Assembly (NCBI RefSeq): GCF_026210795.1
Contig: NC_089431.1
Span: 4,526,001-4,590,000 of the forward strand
DNA length: 64,000 bases
Source of the DNA: Rhizophagus irregularis
Lineage: Eukaryota > Glomeromycota > Glomeromycetes > Glomerales > Glomeraceae
Direction of reading: 5' to 3'
The position numbers and the translations under genes are program-made. Of the stretch, positions 33,712-44,084 are shown one piece after another (position 1 is the first letter of the stretch; each line of letters starts with the position of its first letter). The notes beneath the pieces are model-generated. The model worked only from the letters and a program-made list of their open reading frames with translations, was not told where the DNA came from and searched no databases.

Positions 33712-34745
33712 AGATTTTTATAGACCCTACATTTAATAAACAAATCGAACAAAATTATATCCTTCAACAAATCTATTACCATCCATGTGGATATTATCGT
33801 ACTCCTGAAAAACTTTGGGCTAAAGTGCAAGCTGAAGGCCATGATTTTAATATATCTGATATTACAGAGTGGTTGCATAAACAGGCTATATGGCAAATAC
33901 ACTCACCTATACCCAAGTATGTTCCACAGGTTTCTTTTAATAAGATTACTCGACCAAATATGTATCATCAAGCAGATATCTTATATATGCCCTATGATAC
34001 TGTAGATAGAAAGCTGTATAAATACTGTCTGAATATTGTAGATGTTGCTAGCCGATATAAAGCTTCAGTACCTCTAGAAGATCGCAGCTCTGCACGTGTT
34101 GCTAAGGCATTTAAAAAGATTTATGGTAAAGCAGACTGCCCGCTTATTTGGCCAAGAGTTTTACAAGTAGATGGGGGATCAGAATTTAAGGATGAAGTTA
34201 TCCGATTAATGGATGAAAAAGGTGTGCGTATTCGGGTGGGTACTACTCATAAGAGTCAGGCTATTGTTGAACGGTATAATCGAACTTTAGCAGAGAGACT
34301 TTTCAAAATACAGGATGCAAAGGAACTCCTTACAGAAGGTGTGAATACTGCCTGGGTTAAGAACCTTTCTGATATTGTGAATGAGCTAAATAATTCTAAT
34401 ACTCGTCTACTAGGTATGTCTCCAGTTGAGGCAATCCAGAAAGATCAAGTGTATGCACTACCTTCAAAAATTCGGAAGGATAGACCTGTAGGTGCAGAAG
34501 AAATACGTTTACCAGCTGGTTCTCTTGTGAGATACTTACTTGATAACTCAGATTACCAAGGTAGGAGACGTGCAACTGATCCAATATGGTCTACTAAAGT
34601 TTATACAATTGAATCTTCCACAGTTGTTGATGGGCAGCCGGTTATATATAGGTTATCTGATGGACCTAAAAAAATATTTACTCGAGAAGAATTATTAGTT
34701 GTGCCATCTGATACTATGCTGCCTCCTACTCATATATTATATTAA
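33675..34745 (+). CDS. Maverick DDE integrase
   Basis: 356 aa (or from the ATG at 33687). Retroviral-like integrase: an N-terminal domain with helical HTH-like character, then the RNase H-fold core with Asp ~101 (HQADILYM), Asp ~166 (LQVDGGSEF) and Glu ~199 (AIVERYNRTL), and a C-terminal SH3-like tail (LPAGSLVRYLL..VYTIES..VIYRLSDG). It would join the element ends and create the observed 6-bp duplication. Its first ~36 nt overlap the start of the oppositely oriented Gag-like gene, and its stop codon overlaps the PolB stop within a shared TTAA. Confidence 0.9.
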   Translation: MSLTMYLPLPVPQIFIDPTFNKQIEQNYILQQIYYHPCGYYRTPEKLWAKVQAEGHDFNISDITEWLHKQAIWQIHSPIPKYVPQVSFNKITRPNMYHQADILYMPYDTVDRKLYKYCLNIVDVASRYKASVPLEDRSSARVAKAFKKIYGKADCPLIWPRVLQVDGGSEFKDEVIRLMDEKGVRIRVGTTHKSQAIVERYNRTLAERLFKIQDAKELLTEGVNTAWVKNLSDIVNELNNSNTRLLGMSPVEAIQKDQVYALPSKIRKDRPVGAEEIRLPAGSLVRYLLDNSDYQGRRRATDPIWSTKVYTIESSTVVDGQPVIYRLSDGPKKIFTREELLVVPSDTMLPPTHILY

Positions 34746-37700
34746 TTTTCAAGTTGTGGTATCCTATAATCTCCATGTGCATACATTGTGATATTATCTT
34801 GTGCAATCCATTTTTTATCATCCATAGGGGATAATCCTACCTTCGACATTTCTATAACATTTATGGCATGTCTATCAGATCGGATTGCTCTAAAGGTGAC
34901 TGTATCATTATGTTTAGGATCAAAGAGTGCCTTATTATACCGCTCATGGTGGAACTCTTTTTTAACTACCTTTGAGGGGACACCTTTAGCCTTACGGATA
35001 CCATGTTTTGGATTGGTGGTCTCATCCCCTACCTTGAGAATGGAATACATTTTGGGACGGAGGCCAATAAATTCTGCTATAACTGCTCCATTACATTCAT
35101 CCTTAAATTTCCCTGGGATTTTCATATTTATGTCAGTCTTATCACCTAATGCTTTTCGTACAGGATGATCTTTAGGATAATCACTGAAGTCAAATTGGTC
35201 TGCCATATCTATGAGGTCTGCATTAATATCCTCAGTTTGGATTTGTACAAGAAGTGAGTCTGTGTCTGTATAACATAACTGGATTTTTTCACCATATCGT
35301 ACTTTAAGAGTATCATAGTAGAATTGATACATACAGAGCTTCGAGAGGTCAAGCACACTCATACCCACATATGTTGGACGGTTAAGCATTACCTCCACTT
35401 TTCGTCGGTGGATTGCAACAAAATTTTCTGAGAATATTTTACGACCCTTGAATGCAGGATCTGAGGTAAGCTTTTTATATTTCTTGGGATGGGTTTGGGG
35501 TTGTACTACTGAGACACGTACACGTTTCCTGAGATTTTCCATAGTTTTACCAAATACACTATTATTCATGAGTTTATAGAAGTCCTTCTCAAAATCATTC
35601 TTAGCCTTAGCACGTTCGGCGGTGTTAAATTCTATATATGGTTTCATCCATGGAGCCTGCTCGAATTTTATAGCTTCATAGACCTTCTTGATTACTAAGC
35701 CCTGGCTAACATAATACTGGAGATTTCTATAATGAACTACATATTCATCCTTATCAAATAGGTTAGGGATGAGCTTATCTGTGGGTGTGTATCGTTGTCC
35801 TGAGCGTGCTATTATTTCCTGCTGCTTTTTACTAAGCCATTCCTTCTTAACCTTCATTCGTTCTGGTGCAAGGGGGTAATCTGTGTGTTGTGAATGGAGG
35901 GCTTGAGGGTACTCCAGTTTAACTTTAAGGATATATCCTTCAGAAGAATCGTCTGGTATTTCATTACTTTCTATTTGCCTTTGAATGTTAGATAACTCGT
36001 TTTCCTCCTTTATCCAGTGGAAGTTACCTGTAGGTAAGTATTGCAACATGGCCCATCCATATAGGTTATTTGCGTCTAAGTATAGAATAGATGACTTGGG
36101 CTTATCTGCGGTCCATTTACCTTCTCCCATACCTGGATTATTTGCACGAGCATATCGTTTACTTACCATAGAGATTCCACCACGTAATCCTTGTTCTACC
36201 ATCATGTACATGTCCTGGTCAGTTATAAGATCCAATCTTTGCCCTGTCATTAAGAATAGTGCATCCCATGCGAAGCCTGGTGTTGAATAATACCAGAGAG
36301 GATCTAACCCATATTTTTTCAAGGCCATTTCTCGGAAATTCTGAAATATATCGGCTAGTAGGAGGACGTCAGTTTTGAGATAAATGTCATGATAATCTTG
36401 CATTGTTTTACATCCTGCTTTTTCCCATACATACTGTGCATATTCATATTCTTTATCACTAATGTGGGTTTCATTAAGTTTGCTATAAAATGCTCCTTTA
36501 GGTGGTAAACTAGTTTTCTCAAACTTTTTCCAGTCATCCATGTATTCATACGGGTAGACACCTTTTTTAAGATAAATCTCGAGTAATTCAGGTGGTATTT
36601 GACTTCGTGTTATCTTAAAGTTTTCGGGATGTGCAAAGCATCTACCTGCATCAATTCGCCATAAGTGTTGTGGATTACTACATTCTTGTGCTCTACATTT
36701 TTCTGCACCTAGATTGGATGCTAATTTGTCGAGACTTGATTTCATGAATTGTAAGCTGTCTATAAATCGGAGGGAACCTAACTTGAATGCCATATACTTT
36801 TCCATGTTATAAGGGATAGGATCAATATCATCCTCACATTCCATTGCACCAATTCCTTGCATAATTATGTGTCCATCATATCCTGATAAATTGTGAAAGA
36901 TTACTGGGATATGCATTTCACGAGGTTTTATGGATAAGTCAAGATTACATCCTCTATGTGCTGCACCTCGATACCTTCCTGTAATATGGCAGTGGTCTCT
37001 TACTTTATTTCCATTTAAGGGGTTACGACATATCCAGCAGTTTATTGCATTATCATAACTTGCTTGCTCTTGGGTTGTTAACGGCATCATTTCCATTGGG
37101 TTTCTGAATTCATTACGGATTGCTTCAGCCTCATTTAGCATTTCGATTACAAATTTTTGTGCTGCATTTTCTCCTGTAAATATCTTCTGTGATTCACTTA
37201 CACCATCATATCTTACCTTAATATACGAGTATGAGCAGGGGATTTGCTCTTGTACTTTCTTGGTTTTCTTATCTTTGTCTTCATCTGTGGGTGGTATGTC
37301 CATTACTAGGGCTTCAAAGTCTGCAACAAAGTAATATGGGACTTGCATGCGGCGTTTCCAGTTCTTGAATTCATATATATCATTTCCTTTCTTTACTGAT
37401 GGCATTCGGTCTGCTTGTGGGGTTTTCTTTAATCCTCGACATATTGCTACATGTTTGTCATGGATTTCTTGTTGATGTGTGAAGTGGGAGATACACCATC
37501 GGCAGACAAATGTTGCATGTCCATCTTTTGTACGTTTATTTACTAAACGGCTCATATTCTTAATCCAGCAATAGTGCTGCTTTTCCCCGTTACTGATAAG
37601 TACTAAATCTATTATTTTACGGCCCTCTGCATCATCCCTATCGGTAACATATATTGGGCATAGGCGGTGGTCACGCCATTCACAAATGCAGAGGGCAATA

Positions 37701-38638
37701 GTTGGGTTCTGTCGCTCAAATCTTCTTAGAATTACCTCATCAGCTTGTACTGGAAATTCGATACCTTCAAAGTTTAACTCATTTACATACTCCTTATACT
37801 TGGAAATTCTTTCTGCGTTCTTTTCTACTGGATGTAATGCTGCTAGGATTGCCCACTGGAAGCATTTGTCATCATCATTAGCTGGATTTACTACTCCCTT
37901 TTTCGTGGCAAGATCTTTTGGGAGTGGTATATGTCCTGCTCCTGTGGGTGGTTGAAATTGCGAGATTTCTATAAATATTTTTTCTACACGATAAAATTCC
38001 CAACCTGATCCGTAATTTACATAGTCTTCTACTTTCTGCATGATTCTTGCTAATGCAAAGTTAAATGTACCATTAATATCTGTTGATGGTAGGATTGGCA
38101 TATTGCGAGTTTTAAATGGTATGTTATATCTGTAGATATACTCTACTCCATCATCTTCACTAAAGTTACCATCTCCGAATAATCCCTCAAGGTAAGAATC
38201 TAAACGTCTTATTGTGGCAAATATTCCAATTCTTACTTTTATTGATCCCAATCGATTTCTTTCATCCTGAAGAATATTCTGGATTGTTTGACTGTGTGCT
38301 GTAAGAAATGAAGCATAGTCATGCTCTCCAGGTGTTCCTATAGCAATATCAGCCGTAAAGTTTGAGTCTGTTAACTCCTTTCCTATACGTACCTGATCAC
38401 GATGTTCAAAGACTACCTCATAATGTGGGTCTGGATCAATTTGCATCATGCGGGTTATCTCTTCATTGGTTACCGCCGCTTGTGCTTCACAGATTTGGCG
38501 GATCTCATCCTCATATTCCTGCAATTTTGCATTTGAGCGGGGATATGGGATGGACTTGACAGGTACCTGCTTGAGTTCAGCTAGAACTGATCGGGTGACT
38601 TGTCTGTGTTGGGCACTTCTTGCTTGATGTGTTGACAT
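34742..38638 (-). CDS. polB: Maverick DNA polymerase B (protein-primed type)
   Basis: 1298 aa, uninterrupted. Motifs in order: a DDKCFQWAILAALHP segment near 256-270 typical of the N-terminus of Maverick polymerases; a zinc-finger-like CRWC..H..H at ~379-395; ExoI DFE at 440-442; a Cys/His endonuclease-VII-like insert (CWIC at 534-537, DHCHITGRYRG ~548-558, RGCN ~562-565); ExoII HNLSGYD at 582-588; ExoIII near 753-763 (YLKTDVLLLAD); PolA DANNLYGWAM ~855; PolB NNSVFGKT ~1025; PolC YTDTDS ~1123; KMYS ~1196. All catalytic residues are present, so replicative synthesis is plausible. The ATG at 38638 follows the shared promoter module by 22 nt. Confidence 0.95.
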   Translation of the reverse strand: MSTHQARSAQHRQVTRSVLAELKQVPVKSIPYPRSNAKLQEYEDEIRQICEAQAAVTNEEITRMMQIDPDPHYEVVFEHRDQVRIGKELTDSNFTADIAIGTPGEHDYASFLTAHSQTIQNILQDERNRLGSIKVRIGIFATIRRLDSYLEGLFGDGNFSEDDGVEYIYRYNIPFKTRNMPILPSTDINGTFNFALARIMQKVEDYVNYGSGWEFYRVEKIFIEISQFQPPTGAGHIPLPKDLATKKGVVNPANDDDKCFQWAILAALHPVEKNAERISKYKEYVNELNFEGIEFPVQADEVILRRFERQNPTIALCICEWRDHRLCPIYVTDRDDAEGRKIIDLVLISNGEKQHYCWIKNMSRLVNKRTKDGHATFVCRWCISHFTHQQEIHDKHVAICRGLKKTPQADRMPSVKKGNDIYEFKNWKRRMQVPYYFVADFEALVMDIPPTDEDKDKKTKKVQEQIPCSYSYIKVRYDGVSESQKIFTGENAAQKFVIEMLNEAEAIRNEFRNPMEMMPLTTQEQASYDNAINCWICRNPLNGNKVRDHCHITGRYRGAAHRGCNLDLSIKPREMHIPVIFHNLSGYDGHIIMQGIGAMECEDDIDPIPYNMEKYMAFKLGSLRFIDSLQFMKSSLDKLASNLGAEKCRAQECSNPQHLWRIDAGRCFAHPENFKITRSQIPPELLEIYLKKGVYPYEYMDDWKKFEKTSLPPKGAFYSKLNETHISDKEYEYAQYVWEKAGCKTMQDYHDIYLKTDVLLLADIFQNFREMALKKYGLDPLWYYSTPGFAWDALFLMTGQRLDLITDQDMYMMVEQGLRGGISMVSKRYARANNPGMGEGKWTADKPKSSILYLDANNLYGWAMLQYLPTGNFHWIKEENELSNIQRQIESNEIPDDSSEGYILKVKLEYPQALHSQHTDYPLAPERMKVKKEWLSKKQQEIIARSGQRYTPTDKLIPNLFDKDEYVVHYRNLQYYVSQGLVIKKVYEAIKFEQAPWMKPYIEFNTAERAKAKNDFEKDFYKLMNNSVFGKTMENLRKRVRVSVVQPQTHPKKYKKLTSDPAFKGRKIFSENFVAIHRRKVEVMLNRPTYVGMSVLDLSKLCMYQFYYDTLKVRYGEKIQLCYTDTDSLLVQIQTEDINADLIDMADQFDFSDYPKDHPVRKALGDKTDINMKIPGKFKDECNGAVIAEFIGLRPKMYSILKVGDETTNPKHGIRKAKGVPSKVVKKEFHHERYNKALFDPKHNDTVTFRAIRSDRHAINVIEMSKVGLSPMDDKKWIAQDNITMYAHGDYRIPQLEN

Positions 38639-38660
38639 CTTGTAAACTTTTTATACTCCT

Positions 38661-38684
38661 CTTTTATTCAATTACATTTTTTCT
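38661..38684 (-). promoter_or_regulatory. Maverick shared upstream motif, copy 3
   Basis: Perfect 24/24 match to copy 1, on the minus strand upstream of PolB. It is followed by TATAAAAAG and the leader TTTACAAG directly before the ATG, nearly the same as at 27905-27928. This copy lies outside the inverted repeat, so its identity is not due to TIR homogenisation. Confidence 0.8.
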
Positions 38685-38754
38685 GAAAATAAAATTAATT
38701 GTTCGCCTACCCTATGAGGGTAAAAAAAGAGGGAGACAGATTAGTACTGTCTTC

Positions 38755-38846
38755 CTAAACTATTCCTCACCATCTGAGTCATCGGGATTGTCATCCGAGT
38801 CACTGAGCACATCCTCGTCCTGATGTATACTCTATCCTTAAGTAAC
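38755..38846 (-). other. Acidic coding-like stretch downstream of F-box-like gene
   Basis: On the minus strand a short frame reads HQDEDVLSDSDDNPDDSDGEE then stop. It may be a 3' exon or a read-through tail of the gene at 38847-39293; any intron would be only 30-45 nt, so this is uncertain. Confidence 0.3.
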
Positions 38847-39293
38847 TTATAGTTGTAAGCTACAACGGCGAATAGCTTCTTTTACCATAATATGCTCTAC
38901 TGCAGCATTTGTTCTCTCTTTACAAGCCTTTTGATATGCCTTCCATTCAAGTTCACGGAGGTCACGATTTCTATTACCCTCCTCCTCTGATCGACCAAGA
39001 GCATCATTTGCTTTTTCCTTCTTTTCTACTGCTTTGTCGTATGCCTCCTCGGCTTCTTTATGCCGCTTCCAGAGTATTCGTTCAGCTTCGGCTCTCCAGA
39101 TTGGGCTGACTTCTAGAAGATGTGTCCCGAAATTTCTACTTGGAATGTATTCCAGGATATGGCCCACAAGTTCGGGGATTACTGATACTGCGTACGGGGT
39201 TTGGTGGCTTTTTAGAATCTCTCTATTGATAGCCATAAGATCAGAGACTGTGCAGCCAAAGATTGTTGCTAACTTTTCTGCGGTATATACCAT
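38847..39293 (-). CDS. F-box-like coiled-coil protein carried by Maverick
   Basis: 148 aa. Residues ~37-75 (VIPELVGHILEYIPSRNFGTHLLEVSPIWRAEAERILW) have F-box spacing: Pro-Glu-Leu, a Leu/Ile helix, then a hydrophobic segment ending in Trp. The remainder is a charged coiled coil (KEAEEAYDKAVEKKEKAND..). The N-terminal ~30 residues look like a small helical domain (KLATIFGCTVSDLMAIN). The ATG lies 39 nt after motif copy 4 at the inner edge of the right inverted repeat. A second F-box-like gene in one element supports selected ubiquitin-ligase interaction; the F-box call is weaker than for 29518-30030. Confidence 0.55.
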   Translation of the reverse strand: MVYTAEKLATIFGCTVSDLMAINREILKSHQTPYAVSVIPELVGHILEYIPSRNFGTHLLEVSPIWRAEAERILWKRHKEAEEAYDKAVEKKEKANDALGRSEEEGNRNRDLRELEWKAYQKACKERTNAAVEHIMVKEAIRRCSLQL

Positions 39294-39332
39294 GTTATGT
39301 ACTATTTATCTGTATAGTTACTTGGTACCTAC

Positions 39333-39356
39333 CTTTTATTCAATTACATTTTTTCT
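39333..39356 (-). promoter_or_regulatory. Maverick shared upstream motif, copy 4
   Basis: Perfect copy on the minus strand at the inner end of the right inverted repeat, 39 nt upstream of the ATG at 39293. Confidence 0.65.
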
Positions 39357-39770
39357 CGGTATAAGGGTAATTGCTTGCCTTGCTATTCCGCTCTATTGAC
39401 TCCATGGCTGGTTTCCTGGATGGGTTAATATTCCTTACCTTTTTTGGCTCCGTTGGCTTTGAAATCCTATTTCTTGTTCGGTTAATTTTTTCAGATTGTA
39501 TGGTGGTAATAGAGTTGTATGGTGGTAATAAAACTATATGATGGTAACTAGATTATATGAAAAGTGGTAGGTGGATTATATGGTGGTAATTAAAATTATA
39601 TGATGGTGGTAACTAGATTATATAAAGTGGTAGTTAAATTATAGTAAAAGTGGTAGGTGGATTATATGATGGTAATTAAGTTATATGATGGTGGTAATTA
39701 GATTATATAAAGTGGTAGTATTTTAGATTATATGGTGGGAGTGAGCCAGAATTGGGGTTTTCATACTACT
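39333..39770 (-). repeat. Maverick terminal inverted repeat, right
   Basis: Mirror of 27467-27904 with the same length, followed by the TTGTAT duplication at 39771-39776. I noticed no mismatch while reading both, though an alignment was not run. Confidence 0.9.
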
Positions 39771-39776
39771 TTGTAT

Positions 39777-42432
39777 ATCGATTCCTTTTCTTTGGGTACT
39801 AACTGATATACCACGTGTCTTTCTTATTAATTCATTAGTAGCTTCCTCCTCTCTTCTTGCTGTATTCACTGCATCATTTAAATTTGCTGGGTTTTGTCTT
39901 CTGACTTGATATCCCAATGTTGGTGTTAATCCTTCGATATAATTATCCACTTGTAATTCATCATCTAATGCATGGCCTCTGGTAGCTATCCTTAATATTT
40001 GTCTAAACCTTATCGTATATGCCTCAACATTTTCATTTACTCCTTGTGTTATTTTCCTTAATTCTAACATTTTCCTTTTTCTAACATCTTCCCTGGTAAA
40101 TCTTTGTTTAATCCTATGTTTTAAATCATTATCATTATCGTTATCTTGCCAATTTACCAAATGACCATTGTTTGCTTCCTTCTTTTCATTATACCATTGT
40201 GCTGCTGCACCTTTCAAACAGGTAGCTGCCATTGCTGCTTGTCTAGCTCCATTTACTCCTGCTGCTTTTCCTATAGCAGTAAATGCTGTTTCAAATTGTC
40301 TTACCCAATCGTTTATGTCTTCTTCTTCCCTTCCATAAAATTGTGGCATACTAATTATTCCTCCAGCTACATTTCCTGCATCCTCAATTGCATTTGCTAA
40401 TGGGTTGGCTGCGACTAATCCAGCCCAATTACCTCCTATATCATGTCCTGTTGCTGCTAGTAAAGCCGCTCTAAAATCTTCCCTTACTTCAGCTCTTGTT
40501 GCTCCCATAATTATTGGTACTATTGGTAGAATTGGTGGTATCGGTGGTGTTAAAGGTGTTTCAAATAAATTTTCTATATTATAATCAGATATTTCACTTT
40601 TATCCTCAGAGTTTGATTCTGAACTTTCACTTGAGTCAAAACCAGGTCTATTTATAATGTTTTCTTCATAAGGTTCTTCAAAATTTTCATTGTTATCGGT
40701 ATCATTTGGATTTAAAATTTCTCCGTCTTTTCCAGATCCATCTGATTCTTTTTCAGATCCATCAGATTTTTCATTATCAGATTCATTTCCACTACTTTCA
40801 CTATCCTCAATTCCAGCTTGCTGTTTTAGAAATTTATCTAATATTCGCCTTAAATTTTTCTCCATTTCATTTTTATTTCCTTGGAATATTTCAATAAATT
40901 CTTGATCCAATATTTCTCCATCAGTATATCCCATACTGATTAACCTCAATAACTCTCCATTAGTTATTCCTATTTTATTATCATCACATATTTGTTTTAA
41001 TCTTTTAACCCTGATATCAATTTCATTTTCGTCATTTTCACAATCCCTACACTTGGTTTTCCTTCGTCAAATTTATTGTTTATCCATCTTATTCCACATT
41101 CATCACAAAATGTGGTATTTTCATTTATCCATTCATATAATTTTATCCTTAATTCTTTGTCATTCGTATCAATTTCCTGGAGATATTTTTCCATAAATTC
41201 CGTTGTTAATATTATACTATTGCTTATCCTGAATTCTCTTATTCTCCCTATTTCTGACACATTTAATTCGTACCCTAGTTTTTCTAAGTCGTCCTTTAAT
41301 TCTAATAATACTTCTTGTTCACAATTTTTACATTGTCCAATGTCTGCTATCATATCAGGTAACTTTCTATTCCTACAATTTCCACATATTAATGTTTCTT
41401 TTGCTAACCATTCATTTATTTCATCTTTTAATTTTTCATCACTTAGTCCCATTAATTCGAAAAATGTACCTAAAAAGTCCTCTGTTAATATCAATTCTAT
41501 CCTTATCCTTAGGTCCCACATTCTTTGTATATCTTTGTCGGTGAACCTTCCACCCATTTCTTCAATTTTCTTTTTAATGATTCCACTGTCCATTCGACAT
41601 CATCCTCTATTTTTATTTCATAATGTATACTACCATCACTGTCCTCTAATTCATAACTTTCAGGACTATCACTTTCTGGGTCCTCAGGTTCCCTTGTAAA
41701 TTGTTTGGTGTCAATAAATCTTTGTAACACTTTCTGTATCAATCTTTCCCAATCTTGTTGTTTTGGTTCTTCCTTTCCTAATGAGTTTCTGTAAACAATT
41801 GTATTCGTTAAATCAATTACTTTTCCTATATTTTCAGTTATGGTTTCTTCCATGTATAATAATTTCCTGAATATTACTATTGTTTCTGGTGTCGCATGGA
41901 TTACTTCCACCCCAAATTCTAATATTGAACCGTACCATTCCCAAAATTTTTGAAATCTATTTTCAACATCCCAATCTTCCAAAATATATCCATGTTCCAT
42001 TATTTCTGGACATCCAATTAACCGGTCAAATACTTCATTTTCTAAATTTCCTTCAATACAATCCCTTACAATTACTACAATTATTATCCTTAAACCTTTT
42101 TCTTTCATTTTTGGTTGTTGTCTGTACCTTATTGATTCAATTATTCTATCTACTATATTCCTACATTTTCCTTTATGTATTGTATCCTCCCTTTCTCTAT
42201 TGTCCATACTTAATAAATTCAATAATTCTTTATGTGTTACATTATTGTACATTAGTATTGTATCCTCGAATTTAAATAAAACATCCCAAAATTTCTTGAA
42301 TGCTGCTGATACTTCTCTTTCTATTGGGTTACATATTTCACATGCTAAACATTCCTCTGGTTCTATCACTCCTAGGTCATGTTCTTGTTTATGGTTTATA
42401 TATTCAGCGTTCCAAACATGGTACCATTCCAT
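39777..42432 (-). pseudogene. Gypsy copy 1 Gag, N-terminal part, frameshifted
   Basis: Starts at 42432 (MEWYHVWNAEYINHKQEHD), which is probably the true family start because copy 2 has an extra T just after it. The frame breaks at about 41570-41595 and about 41055-41060, each by one missing T relative to copy 2. CxxC pairs (CLACEIC, CGNCRNRK..CKNC, CDECG) suggest zinc ribbons. The Gag capsid region (MPQFYGREEEDINDWVRQFE) ends at the Maverick. Confidence 0.85.
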
Positions 42433-43456
42433 TTTTAATAAAATTCTCTAAAAATTTTCACGTCTTTTACTTTTTATCCTTCTTTTATATTTTATTTGAC
42501 CTATACTGGGCTTGCCTTTACCTCATTTGTTCATTACTGAGTATGGTAGTTTACAGGTTTGTACAAATAAATTTATATTCCATACAATTTTTCATCCTAA
42601 GATTTGGATGTGTTTCCATATTTGATTTATCTCTTTCCTGTAATCTTCTCATATTTGTCCAGCAAATATTATTTTTAATAAAAATTTTTAATCATGATTT
42701 TTCTTGGGTACCCTCACAGAATTGTTTTTGAAAGTTCACACAGAACTATTCTCAATTGATCACACAGAATACCTCAATTGAGTTCACACAGAAAAAGCTC
42801 ACACAGAACTATTCTCAATTGATCACACAGAAAACCTCAATTGAGTTCACACAGAATTACCCTACCATCGTATTTATAGTGTCGGTTTTTGGGTACACTT
42901 TTTATCCTTAACTTAACTTCAATTATTTATAAAAATTATTTTTAATCCTTAATTCATGGAACTTATTTACAATATTCTATTAAAACCCCTTCTAACTTGA
43001 TTAGCCTCGCATTTCCCTTGATAATCAATTACTACCATACATATTTGGTTCATATGTATGAAAATTATTATAATAATAATTTTTCATTGACTTATCAGCC
43101 GGTGGTCAAGTTAGATCAAAAATTTAATTTTTAACATTATCTCTTTATACATTTATGGTCATACTCACCCAAATTAATACCTTTTACCTTGGTAACCATT
43201 ATTTTCACGTATCCTTTAAAATATTTAACTTTATTTTATTAAAATTTAACGTTAATACACCTTAAATTCTTTTTTTTTTTTTAACCAAGACTTAGAACTT
43301 TTAATTTTATAATTCCTTAACTTCGTCGATCCTTTATTTGTAACTTCTAATGATCACGTGGGGGTGATCATTTTCTTTTCTCAGAGATCCTGTACTTATA
43401 ACCTGTAGTGATCATGTGAGGATGATCACTTTTCCTTTCTCGGAGCATGCACTACT
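42433..43456 (-). other. Gypsy copy 1 5' leader
   Basis: Between the 5' LTR and Gag. It contains the tandem repeat at 42711-42857 and a remnant of the leader gene seen intact in copy 2 (62554-63237): flanking sequence is shared, but most of the frame is deleted around 42600-42650. GATCA-containing palindromes occur at 43353-43430. Directly beside the LTR I see no TGG-type primer-binding site. Confidence 0.6.
42711..42857. repeat. Leader tandem repeat, two units
   Basis: Units of CACACAGAACTATTCTCAAT then TGATCACACAGAAAACCTCAATTGAG. Each unit pairs CTCAATTGA boxes that can form hairpins. Copy 2 has three units (63351-63546). Confidence 0.75.
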
Positions 43457-44084
43457 TGTAACACCTGAGCCCATAGAGAAATATGTTTGCCACCTCAGGT
43501 ATTAACAAAATGACTCTTTATTAATAATATAAATAAATACAATAATATGCTTGGTTTAATAACATTAAACAACAAAATAAATAATTCATAACAAAATTCG
43601 TCCAATTTCTCCCTTTTCCAAAAGTTGATCTTCACGCCCTTTTATGTTTGTTTTTGTGTAACTGAATTCATAATTTCGATTCATGGATTTAAATTATTAA
43701 AGTATTTCCATTGTTTTAAAGTATTTCCATTATCTTAAAGTATTTCCATTATCTTAATTTTGTATCCATTTGATCATCATGAACTCCTGAATTATGATTT
43801 ATAATATTAACGTAGTGATCAACAAATTAATCACTTGACACCTCAGATCACTTGATTTCATCCAATTTAGTATCTTTCGGATCTTCATTTATCCTTAAAT
43901 CTCGTGACTAATAGTTTAAGGTCATCACGGACCAATTATCCTCGATTCTCATGACTAATAGTTTAACGACTTTTCGGTCCAATTAAAATAAAAATAAAAA
44001 TAAGTTAAAATTTTATACACTAAGACTAAATGTAATACTGCGCCCCACAATTAATAAATTTACTAGGTATACTACGGCATTACA
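43457..44084 (-). repeat. Gypsy copy 1, 5' LTR
   Basis: 628 bp, same ends and apparently the same sequence as 23604-24231. Flanked outside by ACAG (44085-44088). Confidence 0.9.

Larger units (their letters stand above)
27467..39770. mobile_element. Maverick/Polinton-like element, 12,304 bp
   Basis: A complete self-consistent insertion: 438-bp terminal inverted repeats starting AGTAGTATGAAAACCCC, a 6-bp duplication TTGTAT and an empty site in the second Gypsy copy. Six-bp duplications and 5'-AG termini are hallmarks of Maverick/Polinton elements, as are a protein-primed-type DNA polymerase B and a retroviral-like integrase, both present and open. Gene order from the left: acidic orphan (+), TBP-like (-), F-box/LRR (+), Gag-Pro (-), integrase (+), PolB (-), F-box-like (-). 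Major and minor capsid proteins, packaging ATPase and Ulp1-type protease were not recognised. Except for the MITE-split Gag-Pro, all genes are open, so the copy may be recent. Confidence 0.9.

Noticed and set aside
33675-34745. Integrase at 33675 as part of the Gypsy element
   Set aside because: It lies inside the Maverick TIRs, is on the opposite strand, and differs from the Gypsy integrase, which is found separately.
42711-42857. Possible CRISPR-like array in the Gypsy leader
   Set aside because: No unique spacers between regular repeats; it is a tandem repeat in a eukaryotic retroelement leader.
43440-43456. Classical tRNA primer-binding site next to the 5' LTR
   Set aside because: The expected TGG start is absent and the sequence matches no tRNA end I can recognise.
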